A stretch of DNA of 64,000 nt from an uncultured Eubacteriales bacterium (GTDB lineage Bacteria > Bacillota > Clostridia > Oscillospirales > Oscillospiraceae), in contig UQYT01000005.1 of assembly GCA_900545405.1 (NCBI GenBank), forward strand, positions 24,674 through 88,673, written 5' to 3'. The position numbers and the translations under genes were made by a program. Numbering within the stretch: the stretch's first letter is position 1; each line of letters begins with the position of its first letter. The notes under the pieces are model-generated. The model did no database searches. It saw nothing but the letters and a program-made list of their open reading frames with translations, and was not told the origin of the DNA. Shown piece after piece: positions 52,910-60,392 of the stretch.

Positions 52910-53959
52910 TCAGGTTTTTAGCAGGGAGTCCAGCGTTTGAGCAAGTTCTCCTTGCTTGTGCGGGTATAGATGGGAGTAGGTATTGAGGGTCGTTTCTATG
53001 TTCTCATGGCCGAGTCGTTCGGCTATCAAGAGTGGCGAAAAGCCGAGTTCGATAAGTAATGAGGCGTGGCTATGTCTGAGGTCATGCACTCTAATCTTTT
53101 TAACTCCGCTCTGGCTGCTACCTCGAATCATTTCCCTGTATAGGGCATGCTTGGTTAATGGGAAAATGCGCCCATTATCATAGATGTGTGAGATATACTC
53201 TTTAAGTTCTTCGCAAAGAAAATTCGGCAAAGCGATAATCCGATTGCTTTTCGGAGTTTTGGGCTCCGTAATAATATCTTTCTTGCCAATTCGCTGATAG
53301 GATTTATTGATAGTTATGGTGTTTCCCTCAAAGTCAATATCATCTTTGGTCAAGGCTAAGAGTTCGCCTTCCCGTATGCCGCACCAGTAAAGGACTTGAA
53401 ACGCTGAGTGCATTTGTGGTTTGTCCTCGATTGCTGCGGCAAATCTAATGTATTCGTCTTTTGTCCAAAACTGCATTTCCTTTGCGTTCTTGCGTCCTAT
53501 GCTTCCCGCCTTATGACAAGGATTTTCTTTTAGACCATAATACTTAACGGCGTAGTTAAAAATCGCGCAAAGCTGATTATTGATTGCTTTTAGGTATGTT
53601 TCGGCGTACTCGTCACCCATGAGCTGATTTTGCCATTGTCGAACCGTTGTTGCTTTAATGTCGCTGATTTTCATTTTGCCGAAATAAGGCAAAATCTTTG
53701 TCCTTATTAGGTGCTCCTTGTTGTTCATGGTTGACACCCTGAGTCGGCTTGCCATATCTGTATTATACAGAGAAATTAGGCTTGCCATTGTCATTTGCGG
53801 ATTTTCCTGCAATTTGTCAAGAAAAGCGCGTTCCCATTCTTTGGCGTCTTTCTGTTTAGTAAAACCTCTCTTTGTTTTACGCTGCTGTTCCCCTTGCCAA
53901 TCGGTATAGTAGAAACAGCAATACCACGTTCCGCGGTCCTTGTCCTTATATGCTGGCAT
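52910..53959 (-). CDS. tyrosine recombinase (integrase)
   Basis: 349 residues. N-terminal arm-binding AP2-like domain (AYKDKDRGTWYCCFYYTDWQGEQQRKTKRGF), a SAM-like core-binding domain (about 65-150) and the catalytic domain with Arg196 (GIREGEL), His292-x2-Arg295 (HDLRH), His318 (LGHEN) and Tyr328 (TYSHL). All catalytic residues are present. It lies next to the presumed attL and would integrate and, with an excisionase, release the element. Confidence 0.95.
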   Translation of the reverse strand: MPAYKDKDRGTWYCCFYYTDWQGEQQRKTKRGFTKQKDAKEWERAFLDKLQENPQMTMASLISLYNTDMASRLRVSTMNNKEHLIRTKILPYFGKMKISDIKATTVRQWQNQLMGDEYAETYLKAINNQLCAIFNYAVKYYGLKENPCHKAGSIGRKNAKEMQFWTKDEYIRFAAAIEDKPQMHSAFQVLYWCGIREGELLALTKDDIDFEGNTITINKSYQRIGKKDIITEPKTPKSNRIIALPNFLCEELKEYISHIYDNGRIFPLTKHALYREMIRGSSQSGVKKIRVHDLRHSHASLLIELGFSPLLIAERLGHENIETTLNTYSHLYPHKQGELAQTLDSLLKT

Positions 53960-54125
53960 AACATTTGCCTCCTGTTTTGCCTTTTTATCTATATTATCGC
54001 AAATAGTAAGATTCGCGAGCCCCTGAATTTGGAGTACCTACGGCGTCCTATATCAGTTCCGTTTTTACAGAGTAGGTTTATACTCCAAAAGAAAGAAAAC
54101 TTGATGTGGGAGACCGTAGGCTTGT
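53960..54125. other. gap between integrase and terS with inverted repeats
   Basis: TTGGAGTA (54029-54036) pairs with TACTCCAA (54081-54088), and CCTACGG (54037-54043) with CCGTAGG (54114-54120). A GGGAGACCGT motif at 54109-54118 recurs near 60333. No gene seen. Confidence 0.35.
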
Positions 54126-54641
54126 TTATGGTTGCCAATCTCCATTGAGTTCTGGAATATCATCAAAATTTGCGCTTTTACCACAAGCGTCAATCATTTC
54201 AAAAAGATTATTTTGCGTCTCTGTATTTGCTTTATGGTCTGTTAGCCCTGTATATTTGGCGAGGAATTCCAACGCTTTCAATTTATCGTGTAGCTTGACT
54301 TCCGTGCCGTTCTTTGTAATCTTGATACTGGAAACGGCACCTTGCTTTTCGGGTGGAAGTTCTTTTAGGCGAAGTTCCCCGTCTATGACTTCAACATAAT
54401 CAAAAATGTTGGAAAATCCAAGTGCCGCCATTTCCCACAGTACTCGTTCGGCGGAAATTCGTAGTCCCGCAGAGATTTCCGCCTTGCGCCGCCTTACTTC
54501 TGCCTGAATCTCAGGAATAGAGAGCAGGTGAACCCCCTGCGAATTCGCACGTTTTGAGGAATACCCCGCAGCAATAGCCGCCCGTGTAGCGTTGAAGTCT
54601 ATGATGTATTCGTCAATAAATCGTTCCTGTTTCTCGGTCAT
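54126..54641 (-). CDS. phage terminase small subunit
   Basis: 171 residues from ATG 54641, after AGGCGGTG. Terminase small-subunit fold: MTEKQERFIDEYIIDFNATRAAIAAGYSSKRANSQG at the N-terminus is the DNA-binding helix-turn-helix region, followed by a helical oligomerisation region. In phages it recognises the packaging site and recruits the large subunit. No large subunit, portal or capsid gene follows, which is typical of a satellite that redirects a helper phage terminase. The start overlaps the upstream regulator by four bases. Confidence 0.88.
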   Translation of the reverse strand: MTEKQERFIDEYIIDFNATRAAIAAGYSSKRANSQGVHLLSIPEIQAEVRRRKAEISAGLRISAERVLWEMAALGFSNIFDYVEVIDGELRLKELPPEKQGAVSSIKITKNGTEVKLHDKLKALEFLAKYTGLTDHKANTETQNNLFEMIDACGKSANFDDIPELNGDWQP

Positions 54642-54982
54642 TTGTTCACCGCCTTTCTGAACTCTTGAATTGCCGTAGCTTGCAATCTCATTAACCAACG
54701 ATAGGAGTAAAACATTATTTCTGCCGTTTTCTCAACGGTATGCCCCTCAATGAAACGCAAGTACAGGACAGTCCTATATGGCTCGGCAAGAGAATCAACC
54801 ACCGCGTTGATGTTATCTCGCGCAGCAAGTAATTCTTTTGCTTGGCGGGCGAGTACCTCGCAATACTCGCCCGCCGCATTGTACTTTTTATAAAAACTGA
54901 TTTTCTCATACCGCAGGTCTGCCCTCAAGGAGAGTAATTTGTAGCTATTGAGCATATTGCGGGCTTCTTTTTCTGTTATCAT
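54638..54982 (-). CDS. ArpU/RinA-like late transcription regulator
   Basis: 114 residues. The C-terminal half resembles sigma-70 region 4 (SLAEPYRTVLYLRFIEGHTVEKTAEIMFYSYRWLMRLQATAIQEF), the pattern of DUF1492/ArpU-type proteins placed just before terS in phages and satellites, where they activate packaging genes. It starts five bases after the upstream stop and has no strong ribosome binding site, so translation is probably coupled. Confidence 0.75.
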   Translation of the reverse strand: MITEKEARNMLNSYKLLSLRADLRYEKISFYKKYNAAGEYCEVLARQAKELLAARDNINAVVDSLAEPYRTVLYLRFIEGHTVEKTAEIMFYSYRWLMRLQATAIQEFRKAVNK

Positions 54983-54987
54983 GGTAT

Positions 54988-55596
54988 TTAATCAAATAGA
55001 TTGACCGCATGGGAATCATAGTGAGGGTCACGCCAGCCCTCACCGAAAAACAAACGGTCAAAGGCATGCAGATTTCGCGGTGCGGTAAAATTACGCAAAC
55101 CGCAAAGCCGCTCCGACAGGTAATTCTCTGTCCAGTTGAGTGCTGCCTGCAATGCTTCGTAATCGCATTTTTCAGGTAAGGCAAAATGCACACCATTTTT
55201 CTTGCTGATAGTCTGCAAGGCTTTTACCGCTTGGTAATTTGGCATGAATTGGTCGGCGAGGTTGCGTAATTCTCCCTCGCTAATATCCTCGCCCCTCACC
55301 TGAAGCGCAGTCAGCAAACTAAGCTGTTCACTCGTCGGTGGAGTAGAAAGCATTTTGTCAAGCCCATTTCGCTTTTCGGTAATCACTGAGGAAACGAGTT
55401 CTCTAAGTTCCTCTACGCAGGAAATTACATATTCCCTAAAAGCAGCGTCACGCTCACGTCGCTTTTCGTTGACATAGGATTCAACATAAAGTTCGGACAA
55501 ACGAGCAATCGTTTTATCGTTTTTCCGCTCCTCGTCAGCCGCCAGAACTTCCTTATAAGCCTTCTGTGCCTCAGCCCTCAGTTCTTCAAATGTCAT
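54988..55596 (-). CDS. hypothetical element protein
   Basis: 202 residues from ATG 55596 with GGCAGG eight bases upstream; an in-frame TTG at 55602 is only two bases from it. Charged, helical N-terminus (FEELRAEAQKAYKEVLAADEERKNDKTIARL), a mixed C-terminus with aromatic residues. No recognised domain. Being placed between the regulators and terS, it is a candidate for helper-phage interference or capsid control, but this is only position-based. Confidence 0.7.
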   Translation of the reverse strand: MTFEELRAEAQKAYKEVLAADEERKNDKTIARLSELYVESYVNEKRRERDAAFREYVISCVEELRELVSSVITEKRNGLDKMLSTPPTSEQLSLLTALQVRGEDISEGELRNLADQFMPNYQAVKALQTISKKNGVHFALPEKCDYEALQAALNWTENYLSERLCGLRNFTAPRNLHAFDRLFFGEGWRDPHYDSHAVNLFD

Positions 55597-55972
55597 TTTC
55601 AATACCTGCCTTTCTTAAAACATTCTGTTGTGCTTTGACCTCTTGCGGAGAATCAAGACTTTTTGATACAAACCACCCGATACCCTCACAACAATCATAA
55701 ATGCGCGCCTTCGGGTGGAGAAATACTCCTTCGGCAATCTGCGTGTCAATTCCCATATCAGCCAAAGACGCACGCAGTAATGTGTTCATTTCAGCGTTCA
55801 TCTGTGCTTCATCTGCTGTAATGCGAGCCAGTTCGTCACGGAGTGCCGCAAAGATTGCGGTATCAGTACATTCGCCGCGCTGTGCTACAAGTTGCTCAAT
55901 TACACGGCTACGTGCTCTATTGAATCCGACCGCCTTTTGATGGCGGAGTCTATATATTTCTCGAACGGTCAT
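55586..55972 (-). CDS. hypothetical element protein
   Basis: 128 residues from ATG 55972, after AGGAG; it overlaps the upstream XRE gene by four bases. Soluble, Arg-rich near the start (TVREIYRLRHQKAVGFNRARSRVIEQL) and containing a central helical part. Not recognised. Confidence 0.7.
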   Translation of the reverse strand: MTVREIYRLRHQKAVGFNRARSRVIEQLVAQRGECTDTAIFAALRDELARITADEAQMNAEMNTLLRASLADMGIDTQIAEGVFLHPKARIYDCCEGIGWFVSKSLDSPQEVKAQQNVLRKAGIENDI

Positions 55973-56601
55973 ATCATCATTCTCCTTCTTTCTGCACGAT
56001 TTTTCAGCTTTTGGCATACTTCCAGTAAACGCTCAGAATCTACGCACATACCGAATTGCCGCAATACCGGCCATGCAATATCAACCTCGCCGGATTCATA
56101 TTTAGCAATCATGGGAGTGGAGATTCCGCTCATATCAGATAGCTGCTTGCGGGATTTTGATATAAACCGGCGTTCACATTGCAGCAGTGCGCCAATATTG
56201 CGGTACATAGTCGGTTCAATAAGCTGGCTGTCCTGCCGGTCTATCATGTAGTCGATTGCCTCGTCTTTGAGGTGGAAGGCATAACGCCGAAAAGCAAACC
56301 GCAAAGTATCAAGGGGAATATTATACACATCTGTAATCGCAAGCAGGGTTTCATAAGACGGAGTATTTTTGTCTGCTTCAATCGCTTTAACAGTATCACG
56401 GCTGATATGGAGAGCTGCCGCAAATGACGTTTGAGATACACCGCGCCGCTGCCGAAATCTTGTCATAAACTCCCCAAAGGTTTTGGGTTCCAGTTTTTCA
56501 AGGGAATCCTCTAACTTGCCGAGCGCAGTTAGCGTATCGTGTTCATTTCCAACCAAAACATATTGCTTTAGTGTACTGTCATAGTAGGTTACTCGCTGCA
56601 T
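55969..56601 (-). CDS. HTH (XRE) regulator with two helix-turn-helix regions
   Basis: 210 residues from ATG 56601, after GGAAGTGAG. One HTH at about 40-100 (MTRFRQRRGVSQTSFAAALHISRDTVKAIEADKNTPSYETLLAITDVY) and a second, shorter one at about 148-190 (KSRKQLSDMSGISTPMIAKYESGEVDIAWPVLRQF). Two DNA-binding domains in one chain suggest binding across an operator pair. It could be the master repressor, but it lies within the replication-to-packaging operon rather than divergent from it. Confidence 0.85.
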   Translation of the reverse strand: MQRVTYYDSTLKQYVLVGNEHDTLTALGKLEDSLEKLEPKTFGEFMTRFRQRRGVSQTSFAAALHISRDTVKAIEADKNTPSYETLLAITDVYNIPLDTLRFAFRRYAFHLKDEAIDYMIDRQDSQLIEPTMYRNIGALLQCERRFISKSRKQLSDMSGISTPMIAKYESGEVDIAWPVLRQFGMCVDSERLLEVCQKLKNRAERRRMMI

Positions 56602-56605
56602 TTTC

Positions 56606-56782
56606 TCACTTCCTTTCCAACAGACACTTTTGCTCAAAGTAGGAGCGGGGAACACGACCGGCTACCGTGATATAGCCTTTTCGTTTTAACTCGTCATTGA
56701 GTGTCTTGATGATTTTATAGGCTTTCCCCATTGAACAGTCGAGGCGGGTCATTACCTCGTCCACACGAACAACATCGGACAT
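56606..56782 (-). CDS. AlpA/excisionase-like small HTH protein
   Basis: 58 residues from ATG 56782, after GAGGTGAGG. Winged-HTH pattern VRVDEVMTRLDCSMGKAYKIIKTLNDELKRKGYITVAGRVPRSYF, similar to small phage and conjugative element DNA-binding proteins that act as excisionases or activators. In satellites AlpA-type proteins induce excision. Confidence 0.7.
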   Translation of the reverse strand: MSDVVRVDEVMTRLDCSMGKAYKIIKTLNDELKRKGYITVAGRVPRSYFEQKCLLERK

Positions 56783-56786
56783 TCCC

Positions 56787-56981
56787 TCACCTCGATTCAA
56801 TTTCGCCTGCTGGAACGCCCAAGGCTGCGGCGATTGCCGCACCTGTTTTCGGTGTGCAGGACTTTCCTGCCTTAACTTGGCAGATTGTGGAGACCGAAAG
56901 TCGGCTCAACTCCGCCAAGCGGCCAATCGTCATATCACGCTCGGCCATTAGGACAATCAGTTTAATTCTGTCGATTCTCAT
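56787..56981 (-). CDS. small XRE-type HTH protein
   Basis: 64 residues from ATG 56981, after AGAGGTAA. Single helix-turn-helix (RIKLIVLMAERDMTIGRLAELSRLSVSTICQVKAGKSCTPKTGAAIAAAL). It lies between the primase and the AlpA-like gene in the same operon. Confidence 0.85.
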   Translation of the reverse strand: MRIDRIKLIVLMAERDMTIGRLAELSRLSVSTICQVKAGKSCTPKTGAAIAAALGVPAGEIESR

Positions 56982-56985
56982 GGTG

Positions 56986-59367
56986 TTACCTCTCTTTCCT
57001 TATAAATCCGCGCTGTCTGCCGTAAAGAGCGCCGCAATTTGTAGCTGTTGTCATACTCCATTCGGGGAGACTTTTCAGCAGTCCGGTAATCTCTCTTGCG
57101 TGCTGTGTGGTGTAGTTTTTCGGGTCGCCTTTGAAAAGCTCCTGCCAGATTTCAAGCGCACATACGCGGGTCCGACGCATTGTGCCTTTCTGCTCTGGAC
57201 CAAATCCGCCGCTCCAGAACATAAGCCGCCTGTCAAGGTCCCAAGTATCCCAACCAGCAGGCAGTAGCGTTTCAATAAAGTTCTCAATCAGACCAAGTTT
57301 GCCGTTTGTCTCCGTATGCTCCGACTGAACCTTTCTGGCGATTTCTTCAACCTCGTTGTCGAGATACCATGTTTCCCCGTTGTCATAATAGGTAACGACC
57401 TCAGCCCAGATTTGGTCCACGATTTCGGGTGTCAGCTTGTCCCCATTAACGCAACCCGCTTTCGTAACGGTTACGGGCCAGAAACGACGGGCGCCTGTGG
57501 GGTCTCGTAAGAACTCATCGTCATTTGTTGTACCGAAGAACGCACATTGCCGAGGGTGTGATTGCGTCCGTCGAGCATAGGCCGCGCGGTATGTATCTTC
57601 CTGTTTTGAAACGAACTGCTTAATTTGTTCAATTTCAGCTTTGCGGGTTGCCGCCATTTCCGCAAGCTCTATAATCCAGTTTCCTTGTAACTGCTCGTAA
57701 GCGTCCTTGCCGGTCATGGTATAGAGCGAATCAGAAAACCACTGTTTACCGAGTTTTGCCAAAGTGGTGGATTTACGGCACCCCTGCGGTCCAACAAGAA
57801 CGAGCATGTGGTCATGCTTGCAGCCGGGGCGGAGGATTCGTGCCACAGCGCCAATAAGGGCCTTCCGTGTAACGGCGCGGGTATATCTGGAATCCTCTGC
57901 ACCGAGGTAGTCAATGAACAGCATTTCCGCACGCGGTTGACCGTCCCACTCAAGGGAGTGTAGATAATCACGGACAGGGTGAATTTTATTGCTGTCAATG
58001 GCAAGGTCTACGGCATCTCGCACCTTCGGGGCGCTGTCGATTTTATAATCGCGTTCCAGTAACCATCGCAATCCTGCGTCATCGGTATCAAGCCATGAAG
58101 CAGATACCCTATGGGAAGAAGTGTCCCAAGGAAGGGCGCCGCACACAATAGGCCGAGCTCTGAACTCGTCATAGTAGTACCGGCCTTTTAAGCGTGGGTC
58201 GTGTGTCAGAATTAGGAACACATTGTCTACAGTTGCCGCAGGCTTTCCGGTTCTCGGGTTGATTTCAAGCGCCTGCACCCATTCTGTATTCTCTGCGTCA
58301 TCAAAAACTGCGACTACTGAGCTTAACTGCTCTGCCTTTAGTTCCTGCTGCACGGCGGGAACAGACAGAGCCTTATCGCACATACTTTTATAGGAAGGGA
58401 GCTTTGTTGCCGGGGTGTTGGGGGCTGTGTTTTCGTCCTCGTCACCGAATAGGTGAATGCGAACAAGGTCAAAAGCATTACAGAGCTTGCCGCAAGTCGG
58501 GTCTGTGCTGTGGTGGCTGAATGCGAATTTACCGTTATCGTAGACAACCAGACCGCCAGATGTAGAGCCGCCAAGGTAGGTATAGCGTCCGTCGCTGCAT
58601 TTGCTGTACTTATCAGGTAAAAATTCGTCAATCGCATCGTCTATCGAAAACACTTTACAAAATGCTCCGACAATACCGCCCTTTTCAGTAGGGTCGCTCT
58701 GCCTGTCAGCCAGTCGGCGGGGTTCGTTCGCCTTGCGGCTTGACACGGGCCATTGTGTGGGGTCGTGCCAATCGGCATAGCGAGAAAGCTGTTCGTCCGC
58801 GTCAAGCCAAGGAGCGTCCTCAACTTCATAGCGAAACTCCGCATCCGTTGCAGCACTGGCCCAATACATCAATCTGTGCGGCTGATAAGTCGTATCGTCG
58901 CACATATCAATCCCGATGTCCTCTGCAATTTTGCGGGCAATTGCCCCATATTCATCAGGCGATACAGGTCGAGACAACGGTAGCACAAGGCGCAGTCTAG
59001 GACTCCGCGGCGTATGACTGTGTGTGCTGTAAAGAACTGCAGCACAGCCGAGGGCAAGAGTAACAGTAGGCCAAGGGTCCGTATCTTGCGGAACATTGTC
59101 AAGGTCGAGTGTGATTAGTTGCCGCTCACATACGGAATCCGCTTTTCTGCGGTTTGTTCTTAAGCTACCGCCTACAAAGCCGCCGACATCTTTAATTCGG
59201 TCCCGCTCATCTTTCGGCATCCGCTCATACTCTGCTTGCGTTTCCTGTGTCCTCGTGACATTGGAGAGCTTAGCGGCAAGGTCGGACCACAGTATTCTTT
59301 TGTTTTTCCAATTCGTACACCGACGAGAGCTCCCTGTCGCTATCGTCAGTAGTCCGTCATACTGCAT
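56986..59367 (-). CDS. VapE-type primase/helicase replication protein
   Basis: 793 residues from ATG 59367 after GTGAGGT. N-terminal half is a primase-like region (DLDNVPQDTDPWPT, YSTHSHTPRSPRLRLVLPLSRPVS near 120); C-terminal half is a D5/VapE-type ATPase with Walker A GPQGCRKST near 525, Walker B WIIELAEM near 560 and NDDEFLRDPTGARRFWPV near 622. Walker A has Arg before Lys. Replication proteins of this type are common in phage satellites. The origin candidate is directly upstream. Confidence 0.9.
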   Translation of the reverse strand: MQYDGLLTIATGSSRRCTNWKNKRILWSDLAAKLSNVTRTQETQAEYERMPKDERDRIKDVGGFVGGSLRTNRRKADSVCERQLITLDLDNVPQDTDPWPTVTLALGCAAVLYSTHSHTPRSPRLRLVLPLSRPVSPDEYGAIARKIAEDIGIDMCDDTTYQPHRLMYWASAATDAEFRYEVEDAPWLDADEQLSRYADWHDPTQWPVSSRKANEPRRLADRQSDPTEKGGIVGAFCKVFSIDDAIDEFLPDKYSKCSDGRYTYLGGSTSGGLVVYDNGKFAFSHHSTDPTCGKLCNAFDLVRIHLFGDEDENTAPNTPATKLPSYKSMCDKALSVPAVQQELKAEQLSSVVAVFDDAENTEWVQALEINPRTGKPAATVDNVFLILTHDPRLKGRYYYDEFRARPIVCGALPWDTSSHRVSASWLDTDDAGLRWLLERDYKIDSAPKVRDAVDLAIDSNKIHPVRDYLHSLEWDGQPRAEMLFIDYLGAEDSRYTRAVTRKALIGAVARILRPGCKHDHMLVLVGPQGCRKSTTLAKLGKQWFSDSLYTMTGKDAYEQLQGNWIIELAEMAATRKAEIEQIKQFVSKQEDTYRAAYARRTQSHPRQCAFFGTTNDDEFLRDPTGARRFWPVTVTKAGCVNGDKLTPEIVDQIWAEVVTYYDNGETWYLDNEVEEIARKVQSEHTETNGKLGLIENFIETLLPAGWDTWDLDRRLMFWSGGFGPEQKGTMRRTRVCALEIWQELFKGDPKNYTTQHAREITGLLKSLPEWSMTTATNCGALYGRQRGFIRKER

Positions 59368-59895
59368 ATGGTCAACCTCACTTTCAAATACACTATATAT
59401 TGTTGTTATCTGTATTATATCGCGTATATATTGTACTGTAAATGTGAACTTTAGTGGCTTGCAGGACATAAAGAAGCGGCGATTGGCAAGGTTTTACTCA
59501 TAAAAGACAAAAGAGTGTCACCCGGCGGCAAAGATAGGTAGATAATGAGCAAATCCTTGCAAGAATTTATCAAAAAATGTATTTTCAAAAACGAACCCCC
59601 GCATAAAGCGGAGGCTGGGCGCAGCGGTTGCAGCGGATTTTCACATAGGTTAAACATTTTATAAAATAAGGAATATGATACCCAACTGGGGTATTATATT
59701 CTTTGATTTCTTGCGATTTATAAAACACTATAAAAAGCGCTGCAACCGCTGCAAATGCGTTGGAAGGCTTGATAACAAAGGCTTTTTCATGCAGCGGTTT
59801 GCAGCAGCAAAATGGGGAGAACCGCTGCTACTGCTGCAATCGCATTTACAAGTTAGCAGCGGTTCGATATAATAATTCCGGTAGGGGGTGAAAAG
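59368..59895. other. candidate replication origin with iteron-like repeats
   Basis: No gene in 528 bases. Five exact copies of GCAGCGGTT lie within 244 bases: plus strand at 59621-59629, 59791-59799 and 59856-59864; minus strand at 59744-59752 and 59820-59828. The first and second lie in a longer inverted match (GCAGCGGTTGCAGCG at 59621 and the complement at 59738-59752). AT-rich stretches lie between and to the left. Placed just upstream of the replication gene, this fits a Rep-binding origin. Confidence 0.65.
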
Positions 59896-60264
59896 GTGAA
59901 AGTAAAATATATCGGTGTCAGCCTTGAAGATTTACCGATGGGGGCAGTTCGGGAAGTCCTTTCAATCGAGGGAGACTTTTATCGCATTATGACCGAGCCT
60001 GATGAAACCCACCTTTTCCTGCCAGAATTGTTTGATGTCATTGACGAAAGCAGCACCATGGATATGGCGAAGTATTTGGGGTTGCTTGATAGGCAGGTAA
60101 CCGTAATATGTAAAGACGGTATCAAAGTAACCGGCGTATGGATTGACTGGACCAGTGAACAGGATAACGAGCCGGACCCGGAATCGATAACCCTAAGTTG
60201 CGCTGACAGCAGCTTAATTGAGATTTATGTCTGTGAAATCCGAGAAATCGGCGCAAGCCCATAA
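59896..60264 (+). CDS. hypothetical element protein
   Basis: 122 residues from GTG 59896, after AGGGGGTG. Acidic protein of two parts: 1-55 (YIGVSLEDLPMGAVREVLSIEGDFYRIM) resembling small beta-barrel proteins of mobile elements, and 65-120 with an SH3-like strand pattern (RQVTVICKDGIKVTGVWIDW). Not recognised. The only plus-strand gene in the core of the element, transcribed away from the origin. Confidence 0.7.
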   Translation: MKVKYIGVSLEDLPMGAVREVLSIEGDFYRIMTEPDETHLFLPELFDVIDESSTMDMAKYLGLLDRQVTVICKDGIKVTGVWIDWTSEQDNEPDPESITLSCADSSLIEIYVCEIREIGASP

Positions 60265-60358
60265 TTGACCGTATCGGGTTTTATATAGTAGGCCCTTAGG
60301 TTTTACCCTCGGAGTTGGTTATTGTGTGATACGGGAGACCGTGGAGTCCCACAGCAAG

Positions 60359-60387
60359 AAAACCGGCCTGCATAGCAGACCGGTTTT
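60359..60387. terminator. bidirectional terminator
   Basis: AAAACCGG-CCTGC with GCAG-CCGGTTTT: 12 paired bases with one mismatch, 3-base loop. It separates the convergent genes at 59896 and 60393. Confidence 0.75.
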
Positions 60388-60392
60388 CGCAT

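Noticed and set aside
53795..54148. 117-residue plus-strand frame over the integrase start
   Set aside because: It overlaps the integrase N-terminus and the noncoding gap, without ribosome binding site or domain.
59615..59870. CRISPR array from the repeated GCAGCGGTT units
   Set aside because: Repeats are only 9 bases, in both orientations and with uneven spacing; no cas genes in the window.
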